Assembly: GCA_016285175.1 (NCBI GenBank)
Contig: JAEEQF010000007.1
Location: 1 to 39,014 of the forward strand
Origin: Bacteroidales bacterium
Lineage (GTDB): Bacteria > Bacteroidota > Bacteroidia > Bacteroidales > UBA932
Direction of reading: 5' to 3'
Length of the DNA stretch: 39,014 bases
The notes beneath the pieces were generated by a model that had not been told where the DNA came from, ran no database searches, and saw only the letters and a list, made by a program, of their open reading frames with translations. Shown piece after piece: positions 1 to 9,062 of this stretch; position 1 is the stretch's first letter, and each line of letters begins with the position of its first letter. The translations under genes and the position numbers were made by a program.

Positions 1-696
1 ATCAAGTTGCTGCAGAACCTCCAGTATTCTTCCGGTGAACTGTCGGACATCTACTCCTATCACAGCACCAAGATCCGCAACAGTTCGCTCAAGAACGGTA
101 TCCGCTATTACCGGACGGCCATCACCAAGTTCCTGGGCAACTCCATCATCACGCGGCTCAAGGATATGCCCCAGGGTGCCTCGGACCAGCAGATCCGCGC
201 CCTCCTGAAACCGTCCACTCCCGTGGGAAGCGGCCTTTGGGTGGATATCAGCGGTCTCATCGCTCCCAAGTCTGCCGTGGACGAGCTTCTGGAGCAGGTA
301 AAGGACGGGAAGATGGACCTGCAGGGCATCTCGGATGCCTTCCACCAGATGCATGCGCATTATTATGAGTACGAGTGGACCTGGGCCTATGACAAGTTTG
401 GAGAGTTCTTCGGCTATCCGCTGGAGAGTATCACCAGGGAGCAGGTGAAGGATATCGTAGAGCAGTGGAAGACGGCGGTTATCGGCCTGGACAGGGACCT
501 GTACGAGGATGCCCGCAAGGAATTCAATCTGGCGGCCATGACCGGTTTTGGTGCCGATGGCAACAAGGAGGACAAGGAGCATGACTTCTCGGAGGTCCGG
601 GGAGACTTCGAGTCCAATTCCTTTGTGACAGCCGTGCTGGAACACATAAAAGTGAAGGAAGCCCTGGGCAATGAGCTGATTGCCCGTCTGGGGTAA
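1..696 (+). CDS. C-terminal part of a DUF4954/DUF6819-like protein (5' end outside window)
   Basis: The frame is open to the window edge, so the 231 visible residues are the C-terminal part of a longer protein; the TTG at base 7 is not a credible start. The visible part is soluble and mostly helical, with a run of aromatic residues (HAHYYEYEWTWAYDKFGEFFG) near its middle and no signal peptide or membrane segment. From memory this resembles the C-terminal region of Bacteroidota DUF4954 proteins, whose N-terminal part is a hexapeptide-repeat-like beta helix. That part is not in the window, so the family call is tentative and the function is unknown. Transcription ends at the hairpin directly after the stop codon. 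Confidence 0.55.
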   Translation: MKLLQNLQYSSGELSDIYSYHSTKIRNSSLKNGIRYYRTAITKFLGNSIITRLKDMPQGASDQQIRALLKPSTPVGSGLWVDISGLIAPKSAVDELLEQVKDGKMDLQGISDAFHQMHAHYYEYEWTWAYDKFGEFFGYPLESITREQVKDIVEQWKTAVIGLDRDLYEDARKEFNLAAMTGFGADGNKEDKEHDFSEVRGDFESNSFVTAVLEHIKVKEALGNELIARLG

Positions 697-700
697 AATA

Positions 701-732
701 AAAGGGTTGACCGCAGCGGTCAACCCTTTTTT
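701..732. terminator. Bidirectional intrinsic terminator between convergent genes
   Basis: An 11-bp perfect inverted repeat, GGGTTGACCGC then GCGGTCAACCC around a central A, is flanked by A's on the left and six T's on the right. It can therefore terminate both the rightward DUF4954-like gene and the leftward aminotransferase gene. It includes the last codons of the aminotransferase gene, whose stop lies at 720-722. Confidence 0.85.
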
Positions 733-1913
733 GCGTATTCTTCCAGCGCTGCTTCCAGCAGCAGGAGACAGCGTTTCAAGTCTTCAATCTTAAGTACATA
801 GGCCATGCGGACCTGGTTCCGTCCCAAAGCCGGGTTGCTATAGAATCCGGCGGCGGGGGCCATCATCACCGTTTCTCCGTCCAGGCGGAAGTCTGTAAGC
901 AGCCATCGGCAGAAATCCTCCGCATCTTCCACGGGGAGGGAAGCCACCGTGTAGAAGGCGCCCTGCGGCATGGGGGATACCACGCCCGGAATCCGGTTCA
1001 GGCCTTCGATGAAGAAATCCCGGCGGGCTTTGTACTCTGCATGGCACTCCTTCAAATAGTCTTCTACGCCTTCAATGGAGGCCTCGGCTACAATCTGGCC
1101 CAGCAGGGGCGGACTCAGGCGGGCCTGGCAGAATTTCATCACCGTGTCGTGCACCTTCTTGTTGCGGGTAACCACCATGCCGATACGGATACCGCACTCG
1201 GAGTAGCGCTTGCTCACGGAGTCAATCATGACCACATTTTCGTCCATCCCCAGCGTGAGGGCGCTCTTATAGGGCTCTCCATTGTAGATGAACTCCCGGT
1301 ACACTTCGTCCGAGAACAGGTATAAGTCGTGCCGAAGGACTATCTCCTTGATCTTCAGGAGTTCTTCCGCCGTATAGACATATCCTGTGGGGTTGGAGGG
1401 ATTGCAAAGCAGGATGGCGCGCGTGGCAGGGGTGATCACCTCTTCGAAGGCTTCCACCGGCGGCAGCGCAAAGCCGTTCTCAATGGTGGAAGTTACGGTT
1501 CTCACCCGGATGCCGGCTGTTTTGGCAAAGGAGATATAATTGGCATAGCCGGGCTCCACCATGATAATCTCGTCACCCGGATCCAGACAGGCCATGAAGG
1601 AGAGCAGGATGGCCTCCGAGCCGCCTGTGGTAACGATAATCTCTTCCGGAGAAAGCTTTATGCCAAACTTTTCATAATAGCCGCAGAGCTTTTCCCTAAG
1701 CCCCGGATAACCTTCCGAAGGGCTGTACTCCAAGGTTGTGCGGGTGACATGTTTCAGTGCATCCAGGCCCTTGCGGGGCGTGGGCAGATCCGGCTGGCCG
1801 ATGTTCAGGTGATACACTTTCACGCCCTGCGCCTTGGCTGCATTGGCCAGCGGGGCCAGTTTACGGATGGGGGACGACGGCATTTCTGTGCCGCGACGCG
1901 AAATTTTAGGCAT
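720..1913 (-). CDS. PLP-dependent class I/II aminotransferase
   Basis: This is a 397-residue fold-type I aminotransferase of the aspartate/aromatic aminotransferase group. Visible motifs are NPSNPTG at 171-177 (PLP and substrate binding), SDEVY at 201-205 (Asp contacting the pyridine nitrogen), SVSKRYSECGIRIG with the Schiff-base lysine at about 235, and the N-terminal IGQPDLPTP segment. Length is normal for the family. Substrate cannot be read from the sequence. The start lies three bases after the stop of the upstream ROK regulator gene, so the two are probably one transcript, which may mean the regulator controls this enzyme. No signal peptide, so cytoplasmic. An alternative start at Met11 would lose only the basic N-terminus. 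Confidence 0.9.
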   Translation of the reverse strand: MPKISRRGTEMPSSPIRKLAPLANAAKAQGVKVYHLNIGQPDLPTPRKGLDALKHVTRTTLEYSPSEGYPGLREKLCGYYEKFGIKLSPEEIIVTTGGSEAILLSFMACLDPGDEIIMVEPGYANYISFAKTAGIRVRTVTSTIENGFALPPVEAFEEVITPATRAILLCNPSNPTGYVYTAEELLKIKEIVLRHDLYLFSDEVYREFIYNGEPYKSALTLGMDENVVMIDSVSKRYSECGIRIGMVVTRNKKVHDTVMKFCQARLSPPLLGQIVAEASIEGVEDYLKECHAEYKARRDFFIEGLNRIPGVVSPMPQGAFYTVASLPVEDAEDFCRWLLTDFRLDGETVMMAPAAGFYSNPALGRNQVRMAYVLKIEDLKRCLLLLEAALEEYAKKG

Positions 1914-1916
1914 AGT

Positions 1917-3119
1917 TTATAGGATTCCAAGAATACGGCTCCTCACCAGCAGGGCTGCGCCGATGGGGGCTGCGGTACGTTTGAGGTCTGTGATCCGGAT
2001 GGTGGTGTCCTGGTTGGCAATGTTGAGCACATGCCGTTTGACGGCAGTGCGGATGGGCAGCATGAGATAGTCGCCGGCGGCCACGGCCAGCTTTCCGCCA
2101 ATCACCACCAGCTCCGGATTGAAGATGTTGATGAGGCCTGCCAGACCCTTGCCCAGGTTGGTGCCCACTTTCTCCACCATCTCGATGGCCAGGATATCTT
2201 CGCTGCGGATGGCGTCAAAGATATCGTTCAGGTTCACCCGTCCTTCGGCCCGGTATTTCCCGGCCAGGGAGGAGGCCCGTCCGGCCTTGAGTTTCTCTCC
2301 TATCATGCGCACCAGGGCCGATCCGGAGGCACCGGTCTCCAGGCAGCCGATCTTTCCGCACCGGCACATCTGGCCGTTGTCCAGCAGGGGGAAGTGGCCG
2401 AACTCACCGCTGTACCCGGAGGTTCCGTAATACAGTTTTCCGCCCAGTACCATACCCATGCCGAGGCCCCAGCTTACGTTCACGAACAGCACATTCTTCT
2501 CCTTGCCCACGCCGCCCAGGTATTCACCGTAAGTCATGGCCCGGGAGTCGTTCTCCAGCACCACATGGATGCCCAGTTCGTCTTCCAGGATGCTGCCGAT
2601 GGTGCGGCGCTCGTCGAAGGAATAGCTGTTGCTATAGCCGGTAACAGGGTTCACGCGGCCCGGGATGCTGATACCCAGGCCCATCACCTTGTTCCACTCG
2701 ATGTTCTCTTCGCGGAAGAAGGCGCGGAGCATGGCCGCGATGCGGTGCACGGCTTCCTCGTTCCTTTCCATCTGGAAGGGGATGTCGTCCTTGAAGGAGA
2801 GCAGGTTCCCCTTGAAGTCCGTGACGGCGATGGTGGCATGGGAGTTCCGGATGTCCACGCCGATGAAATAGCCCGCCTCCGGATTGAGTCCGTAGATGGA
2901 AGGGCGGCGTCCGCCGGAAGTGCCGGATTTACCCATGTCCACCATGAAGCCCTCGTCGATGAGTTCTCCGATGAGCTTGGTGGCGGTGGGAACCGATGCG
3001 CCGATGGCATCGCTAAGGGCGGCGATGCTGTGTTCGCCCTCCTCGATGCTGAGGTATAGGATGGTTTTTTTGAGAAGCGAATTCTTATTATCTTTCTTCT
3101 CAAGGAACGTCTCTCTCAT
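1917..3119 (-). CDS. ROK-family transcriptional regulator (NagC/XylR type)
   Basis: The 400-residue protein has an N-terminal winged helix-turn-helix (about residues 15-75, with ALSDAIGASVPTATKLIGELIDEGF) followed by a ROK sugar-kinase-like domain. ROK marks are LGISIPGRVNP, ENDSRAM, GEFGHFPL and the zinc-binding CRCGKIGCLE. The ATP-phosphate loop, DxGGT in ROK kinases, reads VDIRNSHAT here, so it is more likely a sugar-sensing repressor than a kinase. ROK regulators bind a sugar or sugar phosphate and release DNA. It is first in an operon with the aminotransferase gene at 720-1913 and is transcribed from a box at 3140-3147, away from the sensor/trkH/helicase operon. The ligand is unknown. 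Confidence 0.9.
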   Translation of the reverse strand: MRETFLEKKDNKNSLLKKTILYLSIEEGEHSIAALSDAIGASVPTATKLIGELIDEGFMVDMGKSGTSGGRRPSIYGLNPEAGYFIGVDIRNSHATIAVTDFKGNLLSFKDDIPFQMERNEEAVHRIAAMLRAFFREENIEWNKVMGLGISIPGRVNPVTGYSNSYSFDERRTIGSILEDELGIHVVLENDSRAMTYGEYLGGVGKEKNVLFVNVSWGLGMGMVLGGKLYYGTSGYSGEFGHFPLLDNGQMCRCGKIGCLETGASGSALVRMIGEKLKAGRASSLAGKYRAEGRVNLNDIFDAIRSEDILAIEMVEKVGTNLGKGLAGLINIFNPELVVIGGKLAVAAGDYLMLPIRTAVKRHVLNIANQDTTIRITDLKRTAAPIGAALLVRSRILGIL

Positions 3120-3139
3120 GTTTCTTAAGTTTAAGTATG

Positions 3140-3147
3140 CAAATTTA
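3140..3147 (-). promoter_or_regulatory. Promoter -7 box for the ROK regulator operon
   Basis: Read leftward this is TAAATTTG, an exact match to the Bacteroidota TAnnTTTG element, 20 bases before the ROK start codon. No clear TTTG is seen at the usual upstream distance. Confidence 0.6.
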
Positions 3148-3217
3148 ATAAATTTTTTGCAATATTCCTCAGGGGTTTTATAAAAATTTAATAGATTTAC
3201 TATATCTGAAAAATTCG

Positions 3218-3225
3218 TATCTTTG
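3218..3225 (+). promoter_or_regulatory. Promoter -7 box directly upstream of the sensor-like gene
   Basis: TATCTTTG matches TAnnTTTG exactly and is separated from the ATG at 3231 by only five bases. The transcript would begin at or next to the start codon, so the gene may be leaderless, or translation may start at the later Met18 or Met20. Confidence 0.6.
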
Positions 3226-3230
3226 CAACT

Positions 3231-4094
3231 ATGTTGACAAGGTTAAAAAACTGGTGGAGCGGGTTCCGCCTTTCCCTTAGGATGAAAATGACGCTTTCGC
3301 TGAGCGCCATCGCCATCGTCCTGCTCCTTTCCAGCATCATCTCCATGCTGGAATACCGCCGCATGTCCAACTATGTATCCACCCTTATTGCCGAAGATAT
3401 CCGCAACATCCACATCGCCCAGGAGCTCCTGGATGCCGCGGATTCGTACAATATGAAGGTACTGGCCGTGATAGGGGATGAGTCGGTGTCGGAGCTGCCG
3501 GAGTTTGACAGGGCTTCCTTCCTGTCCAAGTGCGACTCGCTCAAGTCCTCCTCCGTGGGCATCAGCGCCGCCCCCATGGCCGATTCGGTGCTTTATGCCT
3601 ATTCGGCCTATATGCTGGCCTCCACGGAACTGGTGGATGTCCTCCAGTCCACTTTCATCGACACGCGGGACTGGTATTTCGAGCGCCTGCAGCCCCTCTT
3701 CGGGCGTATGAGAGGCTATCTGGACACCCTCAGCGGGGAGATGTACCAGGAGCTCCAGCAGAATTCAGAAGACTTTGACCGCGGCCTGTACCGGAGCATC
3801 ATACCCAGTTTCGTGGCCGTGCTGGTGGGTATCATCCTGGTGTTCCTCCTCATGTTCTTCATCCTTTCGGATTATGTGAATCCTATATACAAGATGTTGG
3901 AGGGGCTTCGGAATTACCGGCGTTACAAGCATAAATACAGCTACACCTTGAAGGGAAGCGACCAGCTGGCCGACCTGAATTCGGAAATCGCCGAACTCAC
4001 GGAAGAGAGCCGCCAGACCCGCCGCCGTCTGGCCGAACTCCGGGAACGGGGCAATACGGCACTCCGGGAATTCAACCAGGATTCGGAGAAATAG
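3231..4094 (+). CDS. Two-TM membrane protein with MCP-like sensor helices and HAMP-like tail
   Basis: The 287-residue protein has a short basic cytoplasmic N-terminus, a membrane segment at about 20-40, a helical extracytoplasmic region of about 150 residues (41-189), a second membrane segment at about 190-213, and a charged helical tail of about 70 residues with coiled-coil character (LADLNSEIAELTEESRQTRR). This is the layout of the four-helix-bundle sensor plus HAMP part of chemoreceptors and histidine kinases, but no kinase, cyclase or methyl-accepting domain follows. It ends six bases before trkH, suggesting coexpression. A role as accessory or sensor for the potassium channel is inference from position only. 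Confidence 0.6.
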   Translation: MLTRLKNWWSGFRLSLRMKMTLSLSAIAIVLLLSSIISMLEYRRMSNYVSTLIAEDIRNIHIAQELLDAADSYNMKVLAVIGDESVSELPEFDRASFLSKCDSLKSSSVGISAAPMADSVLYAYSAYMLASTELVDVLQSTFIDTRDWYFERLQPLFGRMRGYLDTLSGEMYQELQQNSEDFDRGLYRSIIPSFVAVLVGIILVFLLMFFILSDYVNPIYKMLEGLRNYRRYKHKYSYTLKGSDQLADLNSEIAELTEESRQTRRRLAELRERGNTALREFNQDSEK

Positions 4095-4100
4095 GGAATT

Positions 4101-5549
4101 ATGAACCTGAAGGTCATATCCAGAAACGTTGGCTTGGCACTGCTGGTGAGTGCCCTGTTCATGCTGCTGTCGGTGCTGATGTCGCTGCTGGACGGAGGGG
4201 ACAGCGCCCTCACACCCCTGCTGATCAGTTTCTCCATCACCTTCATCGTGGGCGTCTTCCCCTTCATCTTCGTCCGCAAGACAGAACAGATTACCCTCAA
4301 GGACGGCTACATGATCATTTTCCTGTCGTGGCTGCTGTCCTTCATTTTCGGGGCCCTGCCCTATGCCCTGTGGGGTGGGCCTTTTACGGTGGTAAATGCT
4401 TGGTTCGAAAGCGTTTCCGGTTTCACTACCACGGGCGCTACCATCCTGGAGGATATTGAGGGCCTGCCGCGGAGCCTGGTCTTCTGGCGGGCTTCGACAC
4501 ACTTTATCGGCGGTTTGGGTGTCGTGGTCTTCCTGCTGCTGATCATTCCCAACTCTTCGCCTGTACGCCTGAGGCTCACCAATATGGAACTGTCCTCCCT
4601 TTCCCGGGACGACTACCGCAGCCGGGCCAACCGGACGGTGTTCATCTTCGCCTATGTGTATCTGGGCCTCTGTGCGGCGTCTTTCCTCATTTACTGGATT
4701 TGCGGCATGCCGGTCTTCGATGCCATCTGCCATGCCTTCAGCATCTGTGCCGCCGGCGGATTCTCCAGCAGGAACCTGTCCATCGGCTCATTCGGGTCTC
4801 CGCTCATCTCGGTGGTCACCATCGTATTCATGTTCCTGGCTTCCATCCACTACGGCCTGGTTTTCATCGCCCTGGTGAACCGTACGCTCCGGCCCTTGAA
4901 AAACAATATCCTCCGTTTCTATGTGGTGGGCCTGGCGGTCATATCCCTCATCACCTCCCTTTCCCTTAAACTGCAGTCCGTGGATGAGGGTTGGGGACAG
5001 GCCTTCCTGGACGGAACCTTCCACGTGGTGAGCTATGCCTCCTCCACGGGATTCGGCCTCAGTGACAACAGTACATGGCCCATCCTGCCCAGTTTCATGC
5101 TGGTGGTGGTGAGCCTTATCTGCGGCTGTGCCGGTTCCCCTACGGGCGGTCTCAAGGTGGACCGTGTGCTGGTACTGTTCAAGGCCATCCACATGCAGAT
5201 CCAGAAGGCCCTGTATCCGTCGGCCATCTTCGAGGTGCGGATGGGGCGGCGCGTGCTCCGGGACGAGGAAATCTATCCCCACGTGCTGTACATCTCCCTT
5301 TTCTTCCTGCTCATCGGCATTTCCACCATCCTTTGCATGGTGCTGGGAGATCCCAACGGACATGCCCTCACCGGTACGCTGGCCTCGCTGGCCAATGTGG
5401 GACCGTCCATCGGAACCATCGGCGCCATGGACAATTACAACGCGGAGCCCACGGCCCTGAAATTCATTTTTTCGGCCGATATGTTCCTGGGCCGTGTGGA
5501 AATCTATCCCGTATTTGCGGTTTTCTATAGCATTTTCCACCGGAAGTAA
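4101..5549 (+). CDS. trkH: TrkH/KtrB-type potassium uptake channel subunit
   Basis: The 482-residue polytopic inner-membrane protein has the four pore-loop/selectivity-filter segments of the TrkH/TrkG/KtrB superfamily: SVSGFTTTGAT (about 105-114), CAAGGFSSRN, SYASSTGFG and VGPSIGTIG, plus CGCAGSPTGGLKV in the region of the intramembrane gate. TrkH forms dimers that pass K+ and are gated by the cytoplasmic nucleotide-binding protein TrkA. No trkA lies beside it in this window, so the partner must be encoded elsewhere. Its stop codon TAA shares its last base with the ATG of the next gene, indicating translational coupling to the helicase gene. Confidence 0.93.
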   Translation: MNLKVISRNVGLALLVSALFMLLSVLMSLLDGGDSALTPLLISFSITFIVGVFPFIFVRKTEQITLKDGYMIIFLSWLLSFIFGALPYALWGGPFTVVNAWFESVSGFTTTGATILEDIEGLPRSLVFWRASTHFIGGLGVVVFLLLIIPNSSPVRLRLTNMELSSLSRDDYRSRANRTVFIFAYVYLGLCAASFLIYWICGMPVFDAICHAFSICAAGGFSSRNLSIGSFGSPLISVVTIVFMFLASIHYGLVFIALVNRTLRPLKNNILRFYVVGLAVISLITSLSLKLQSVDEGWGQAFLDGTFHVVSYASSTGFGLSDNSTWPILPSFMLVVVSLICGCAGSPTGGLKVDRVLVLFKAIHMQIQKALYPSAIFEVRMGRRVLRDEEIYPHVLYISLFFLLIGISTILCMVLGDPNGHALTGTLASLANVGPSIGTIGAMDNYNAEPTALKFIFSADMFLGRVEIYPVFAVFYSIFHRK

Positions 5550-6979
5550 TGGACCGCAGCGCCTTTTTGTACAACGCCTTCCTCCGGCGTTTCCCGTATG
5601 AACCCACTACCTGTCAGACCCGCCTGCTCCATCAGGTGGCCGGTTTCTTTACTACCGATGACGGAGACATCCTGGTGGTGAATGGTTATGCCGGAACGGG
5701 TAAGACTACGGCGCTGTCGGCGGTTATCGGAGCCATGGCGGAACTGGAAGTCCCCTGTGTCCTGCTGGCCCCCACCGGCCGGTCGGCCAAAGTCCTTTCC
5801 AAGTATGCCGGCAAGCCCGCATATACCATCCACAAGCATATCTACCGCCAGAAATCCCACGGCGATGACGGCTTCGGCCAGTTTTCCCTCAGCCCCAACA
5901 AGGCGCATGGGACGCTGTATATCGTGGACGAGGTGTCCCTCATCGGCATCGAGGCGGGGGAGAGGAAGAGTACGGCCGAATTCGGCTCGGGAAACCTGCT
6001 GGAAGATCTGGTGAGCTTTGTCCGTTCCGGGGACGACTGCCGCCTGATCCTGGTGGGCGACGCGGCCCAGCTGCCTCCCGTGGGACTGGACGTTTCCCCC
6101 GCGCTGAGTCCGGACTATATGGCCCGCTTCGGGGGAGTGTGCTTTGCGGAGCTCCGCACCGTCGTGCGCCAGGCCCAGGGCTCCGGTATCCTGGAAAACG
6201 CCACCCACCTGAGGGAAATGCTGGATTCCGTGGAGGACGGAATCGGCCTGGGGGAACTGGGACTTCGGAAGGATTTCCCGGACGTGGAGCTCCTTGGCGG
6301 GGCCGATTTACTGGAGGCGCTCTCCGATGCCTATGGGCGTTATGGGGAAGATGAGACCATAGTCCTGTGCCGCTCCAACAAGAGGGCCAACCGCTATAAT
6401 GCCGGCATCCGCGCCCAGGTACAGTTCCGGGAGGAACAGCTGGTGCGCGGAGATAAACTCATGATAGTGAAGAACTGCTACCAGTTCTGTGAGGGACTGG
6501 AAGGGACGGATTATATTGCCAACGGAGATATCGCCCGTCTGGTCCGCATCCGCGGCTATGAGGAGCGTTACGGTTTCCACTTTGCCCAGGCCACCCTGTC
6601 CCTGCCGGACTATGGCGGCCAGGAGATTGACGCCAAAGTAATCCTGGACACCCTTTCTTCCGAGTCACCCTCCCTTACCTACGAACAGTCCAACCAGCTT
6701 TATCTGGGCGTAAATGAGGACTATTCCCACATCCGGGGAAAGAAGAAGCGTTACGACGCTGTCCGGGAGGACCACTTCTATAACGCCCTTCAGCTGAAGT
6801 ATGCCGAAGCCATCACCTGCCACAAGGCCCAGGGCGGCCAGTGGAGCTGCGTCTTCGTGGACAATCCCTTCTGGCAGGACTTCCTGGTGGCCGATGACCT
6901 CAAATGGCTATACACCGCCCTCACCAGGGCGGTGGACAAGGTCTATCTGGTCAATTTCCCGGACGCCCTGTTCGGGTAG
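5549..6979 (+). CDS. RecD-like superfamily 1 DNA helicase (AAA/UvrD_C_2)
   Basis: The 476-residue helicase has Walker A GYAGTGKT at 46-53, Walker B IVDEVSLIG, motif III-like LILVGDAAQLPPVG, an arginine-containing VVRQAQGSG segment, and C-terminal UvrD_C_2 motifs AITCHKAQGGQW and WLYTALTRAVDKVYLV. It is shorter than E. coli RecD (about 600 residues) and has no long N-terminal region, matching the small AAA-type RecD-like proteins usual in Bacteroidota, which are not part of a RecBCD complex. It probably unwinds DNA 5' to 3' in replication or repair. The ATG overlaps the trkH stop. The gene ends three bases before the convergent peptidase gene, with no terminator between them. Confidence 0.88.
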   Translation: MDRSAFLYNAFLRRFPYEPTTCQTRLLHQVAGFFTTDDGDILVVNGYAGTGKTTALSAVIGAMAELEVPCVLLAPTGRSAKVLSKYAGKPAYTIHKHIYRQKSHGDDGFGQFSLSPNKAHGTLYIVDEVSLIGIEAGERKSTAEFGSGNLLEDLVSFVRSGDDCRLILVGDAAQLPPVGLDVSPALSPDYMARFGGVCFAELRTVVRQAQGSGILENATHLREMLDSVEDGIGLGELGLRKDFPDVELLGGADLLEALSDAYGRYGEDETIVLCRSNKRANRYNAGIRAQVQFREEQLVRGDKLMIVKNCYQFCEGLEGTDYIANGDIARLVRIRGYEERYGFHFAQATLSLPDYGGQEIDAKVILDTLSSESPSLTYEQSNQLYLGVNEDYSHIRGKKKRYDAVREDHFYNALQLKYAEAITCHKAQGGQWSCVFVDNPFWQDFLVADDLKWLYTALTRAVDKVYLVNFPDALFG

Positions 6980-6982
6980 AGA

Positions 6983-8986
6983 CTATTCTCCCTTCAAATA
7001 CTTGAGCCAGAAGGCGTAATTGTCCAGCTGGAAATGGGCGCCCTGGTAGCCGCGGTAGCCGTGCATGCCGTCCGGGTAGATCATGAAGTCGAAATCGGCC
7101 CCTTCCCTGTGCAGGGCATCTATGAGCTGCAGGGTGTTTTGGAAGTGCACGTTGTCGTCGCCGGTGCCGTGGGTAATCTTTAGCATCACGGAACCATCGC
7201 TCTTGCCCACCTTGGCGGGATAATTGCCCACCCGGCCCACTACGGCCGTACTTTTGTAGCCGTCCGGATTGTCCTGGGGCGTGGACATGAAGCGTTCCGT
7301 GTAATGGGTGTCGTACAGGGCCCAGTCGTAAACGCCGCCGCCTGCAATACCGTAATGATAATAGTCCGGAGCCGTTGCCACCAGGAGGGTGGTCATGGTG
7401 CCGCCGAAGCTGAAGCCTTCCACGCCGATTTTGTCACCCTTCACATAAGGGAGACTCTGCAGCCATTTGGCCCATTCCACAAAGTCGTCCACCTCCACGG
7501 TGCCCAGATGCTTGTAGATGGCGTCCGTGCCGGCACGGCCGTTGTGGCCGGCGGCGCGGCAGTCCGCGATGAGTTCGATGATGCCGTTTTCTCCGTACCA
7601 GGCATAGCGGGCAGGCGCTACCCAGCGGTCAAACACCTGCGGGGTATCCGGACCACCGTAGATGTCCACGTGCACCGGGTATTGCTTTTCCGGGTTGAAA
7701 CCTTTGGGATAGTAGATTACCCCCGGTAGCTCCAGACCGTCCACCGTAATGGAAACCAGCTCACCCACAGTGCCTTCCGGACGTGGGGCCGATGCCACCG
7801 TATAGGAATTGCCCGGCTTGCGGGTATCATACACGGCCATCCGGGGCGGGGTCTGCAGGTTGGAAGTGGTGGCTACGAAATGCCGCCCGTCCGGGGCGAA
7901 GGAAACCCCCTGTACGTTCATCGCCGGGTCCGTGAGGGCCGAAATGACGCCCTTGGGCGAAACCTTATACAGCGCGCTCCGCACGTGGGAATCCCTTTCG
8001 GCGGTGAAATAGACGGTACCGTCGGCATCGGCCCGCACCAGGTTCACCCGCCAGTTGGGACCGTCGGTGAGTCGCTTGAGCTGGCTTCCGTCATAGCTCA
8101 GGAAGTAGATTTGCTGCCAGCCGGTCTCGAAGCTGCGGACCATGTATAAACCCTTGTCGCTGAAAAGCATACCGTCTATCCAGTCCAGCCAGGTGGGCAC
8201 TTCCTCATGATAGATGGCTTTCTTGCTGCCATCCTTTGGATTTACCGCATACAGGTCCAGGGTATTCTGGATACGGGGTTCGTGCCCTACGAAGAAGGCC
8301 TTGCTGTCGGCGCCCCAGAACGGCGTACCGAAGTACTGGTCTTCCTTTTCGTCAAAATCGGCCCAGACAATCTTGCCGTCGGCCACGGTAGCAAAGCCAA
8401 TGCGGACCTCCGGATTGCGTTCCCCGGCCTTGGGATAATGCGTACGGCGGAGCGTACCGTCCTGGCCGAAAGGCGAATAGATGGGGAACATGGGGACTTC
8501 CGTGTCGTCGAAGCGGTAGAACGCCAGGGTCTTGCTGTCCGGACTCCACCAGAAAGCCCGGTAACGGGAGGGCCGGCCGAAGATCTCTTCGTAATACACC
8601 CAGCTGGCATAGCCGTTCATGACGGTCTCCGTGCCGTCGAAGGTGAGCCGTTTCTCCGCTCCGCTGGCAATGTCCACCACCCACAGGTCGTTGGCGCGGG
8701 TGAAGGCCAGGAGGGTGGAATCCGGGCTGAAGGTAAGGTTGACGGCTCCCTCCGGATGGAGGGGGAAATCGGCATATTTTTCCGGCGCCTGGATACCCTG
8801 GGTAACCTGCCATCTGTTATTCTTGGTATTGACCTTGAAGGCATCCGTATAGGAACCGTCGTATGTGAAGGCTACCTCGTTGCTGTTGAGCCATTTGCTG
8901 GCTATGGGAAGGCGGTTTTGCGCCTGGGAGCCGGCACCCGCCGCACCCAGCAGCAGGAACGCCAGAATGAGTCTTGTCGCTTTCAT
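6983..8986 (-). CDS. S9B family dipeptidyl peptidase (DPP-IV type), secreted
   Basis: The 667-residue protein starts with a signal peptide (MKATRLILAFLLLGAAGAGSQAQ), so it is exported to the periplasm or beyond. The N-terminal ~420 residues are a DPPIV_N beta-propeller, including WVYYEEIFGRPSRYRAFWWSPDS. The C-terminal part is an alpha/beta-hydrolase with catalytic Ser at about 526 in GFSFGG, Asp at about 610-611 in HGTGDDNV and His at about 642 in PDGMHGY. These enzymes release X-Pro or X-Ala dipeptides from peptides. The nucleophile elbow reads GFSFGG where DPP-IV more often has GWSYGG. The gene is monocistronic, facing the helicase gene tail to tail and the MBL lipoprotein gene head to head. 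Confidence 0.92.
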   Translation of the reverse strand: MKATRLILAFLLLGAAGAGSQAQNRLPIASKWLNSNEVAFTYDGSYTDAFKVNTKNNRWQVTQGIQAPEKYADFPLHPEGAVNLTFSPDSTLLAFTRANDLWVVDIASGAEKRLTFDGTETVMNGYASWVYYEEIFGRPSRYRAFWWSPDSKTLAFYRFDDTEVPMFPIYSPFGQDGTLRRTHYPKAGERNPEVRIGFATVADGKIVWADFDEKEDQYFGTPFWGADSKAFFVGHEPRIQNTLDLYAVNPKDGSKKAIYHEEVPTWLDWIDGMLFSDKGLYMVRSFETGWQQIYFLSYDGSQLKRLTDGPNWRVNLVRADADGTVYFTAERDSHVRSALYKVSPKGVISALTDPAMNVQGVSFAPDGRHFVATTSNLQTPPRMAVYDTRKPGNSYTVASAPRPEGTVGELVSITVDGLELPGVIYYPKGFNPEKQYPVHVDIYGGPDTPQVFDRWVAPARYAWYGENGIIELIADCRAAGHNGRAGTDAIYKHLGTVEVDDFVEWAKWLQSLPYVKGDKIGVEGFSFGGTMTTLLVATAPDYYHYGIAGGGVYDWALYDTHYTERFMSTPQDNPDGYKSTAVVGRVGNYPAKVGKSDGSVMLKITHGTGDDNVHFQNTLQLIDALHREGADFDFMIYPDGMHGYRGYQGAHFQLDNYAFWLKYLKGE

Positions 8987-8990
8987 GCCT

Positions 8991-8998
8991 TAAAGGTA
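8991..8998 (-). promoter_or_regulatory. Probable -7 box for the DPP-IV gene
   Basis: Read leftward this is TACCTTTA, one mismatch from TAnnTTTG, placed four bases before the ATG. The position matches three other boxes in this window that abut their start codons. Confidence 0.4.
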
Positions 8999-9029
8999 CG
9001 AAAAAAAGCTTGATTCCTCAGTTTTTTCG

Positions 9030-9037
9030 TATATTTG
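9030..9037 (+). promoter_or_regulatory. Promoter -7 box for the tandem MBL lipoprotein gene
   Basis: TATATTTG is an exact TAnnTTTG match, 25 bases before the ATG at 9063. A TTG at 9010-9012 could act as the upstream element, with a 17-base spacer. Confidence 0.6.
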
Positions 9038-9062
9038 CCTTTAACAATAACCAAAGCCTTTT

